Assembly (NCBI GenBank): GCA_964019165.1
Contig: OZ025274.1
Span: 2,489,253 to 2,553,252, forward strand
From: Mastigias papua
Taxonomy: Eukaryota > Cnidaria > Scyphozoa > Rhizostomeae > Mastigiidae
Reading direction: 5' to 3'
Length of the DNA stretch: 64,000 bases
Position 1 is the stretch's first letter; each line of letters begins with the position of its first letter. Positions 62,965-64,000 of the stretch are shown here, piece by piece. The notes under the pieces were generated by a model. That model saw nothing but the letters and a program-made list of their open reading frames with translations. It was not told where the DNA came from and made no database searches. The position numbers and the translations under genes are program-made.

Positions 62965-63660
62965 TCCTGCCCTACTTTTTTGGTTATCTTGTCAAGGATG
63001 GCACATATCTAATTTACTATAGCACGAAAAGGCGGAAAAATTCTTTTAGCATATTGAAAGCTTTTCTCGCCCGACAGTCATCAGAGTATGAAACGCCGGA
63101 TAACAACCGGAAAGTGAACTGAAACATAAAACCAGATGCGGGTACACGTGATATGATGAATAATGCGTCTAATTGGCCCTATGATTGGCCAATTAGCGCC
63201 TACTTATTCACCATTGTTTACTTGAAGAGTCCAAATGAGAAAATGAATTCTTTTTTTTGCATAAGACTGGGTTTTTAGTCTTAATATAAACCGATTCCAT
63301 AACACTAAATAAAAAGAGGCTCTTGATTGACCAACGTTCCGAAAATTACATATACAGACGATAATTTTGGGATCATAGGGCAAGCAAGATCGTCCTTTCT
63401 TTAAAGTTTCTTGGAATCAGCTCACTTGGACTCTTCAAGTAAACAATAGTGAATAGGTGTGAATTGGCCAAGCATAGGGCCAAATAGACGCATTATTCAT
63501 CAAATCATGTGTGCCCGCATCTGGCTATATATTTCGGTTCACCTTTCGGTCGTTATCCGATGTTTCATACTCTGATGAGTGTCAGGCGAAAAAGCTTTCA
63601 GTAAGCTGAAAGAATGTTCCCACTTTTCGTGCTATAGTGAAGTTCTTCAATACCACAGAC
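62965..63660. repeat. Inverted pair of R1 repeats
   Basis: Inverse copy 62965-63300 and direct copy 63410-63660, about 110-180 bp apart. Shared landmarks are GAGTATGAAACG, ATGAATAATGCGTCTA, CAAGTAAACAAT and CGGGCGA. The pair can fold into a long hairpin of diverged arms. The third copy is at 30440. Confidence 0.75.
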
Positions 63661-64000
63661 TTTTCACATATCTTATTTAGTATGCAATGACCACCAGTTT
63701 GTGCAGTGATAACATGGTGTTTGTACAATGATAAAGAATGAAGGTTATCTATAATAAAGTCACCTAACTCCTCAAAAAATGTATTCACGTGATCTTTTGC
63801 ATCACCATTTGCATATAGCAAGAAGTCAATTGTGAAATGAAGAGCAGTTGCTAATCACTGCTCATTCTAATACCTTTGTAAAAAGCTAGTGTCTCTCGAA
63901 TGAATGGCGAAAACAAGAGGACTGTTGAAAACAGTATTCAAAGGCTCCTCACAGTACTCCTCCCTATTTTCAGTGGAGTGTGGAATTATAATAACACTAA
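63661..64000. other. Window end, no feature seen
   Basis: A 79-residue minus frame (63582-63821) shows no recognisable domain and overlaps R1. Nothing else is supported. Confidence 0.35.

Noticed and set aside
62926..62975. tRNA-like GCCGGTAGCATAATGG
   Set aside because: Only a partial A box; no B box or stems.

Overview
The window is animal nuclear DNA. It has phased introns with GT/AG borders, long (TA)n microsatellites, tRNA-derived SINEs, LINE tails, hAT, copia, Penelope and P-like transposons, and about 64% A+T. The transposon mix and lectin type suggest a marine invertebrate; I cannot fix the phylum from sequence alone.

The core of the window is a tandem array of seven genes, all on the minus strand. 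Each encodes a secreted protein with a signal peptide, a PAN/apple-type domain, a short Cys-rich linker and a C-terminal F-type (fucolectin) lectin domain. I rebuilt all seven from splice sites, and every reading frame closes without an internal stop: L1 17-3518, L2 6968-17951, L3 21721-25890, L4 27880-32131, L5 42887-44722, L6 50827-54760, L7 60480-62553. They form two subfamilies. Subfamily A (L1-L4) has four exons, an 85-bp linker exon, an intron inside the codon for the Gly of the fucose-binding RGD, and the canonical H-x26-R-x-D-x4-(R/K) motif. Subfamily B (L5-L7) has three exons, an undivided lectin exon, a longer linker and one or two extra residues between His and Arg. L2-L4 lie in a tandem segmental duplication, so paralogous empty sites date several later insertions.

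Between L4 and L5, on the plus strand, is a three-exon single-domain rhodanese gene (34367-37986). Between L6 and L7, on the plus strand, is an intact-looking 940-codon THAP/P-element-like transposase (55326-58489) flanked by a 47-bp perfect inverted repeat.

The introns carry most of the mobile DNA. L1 has TA repeats around a 120-bp perfect palindrome and two SINEs. L2 holds a decayed LINE with a MITE inside it, and a complete but defective copia element (12610-17567) with a hAT-type MITE nested in its RNase H region. L3 has two LINE 3' ends. L4 has a TAA-flanked TIR element carrying a Penelope-like GIY-YIG fragment, and a LINE 3' end. Intergenic DNA holds several foldback MITE-like elements whose ends contain GTTTACA or GTTCACA, plus micro- and minisatellites.

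Functionally, the array looks like a lineage-expanded set of secreted fucose-binding lectins of the kind used in innate recognition or as agglutinins. That role is inferred from domain content.
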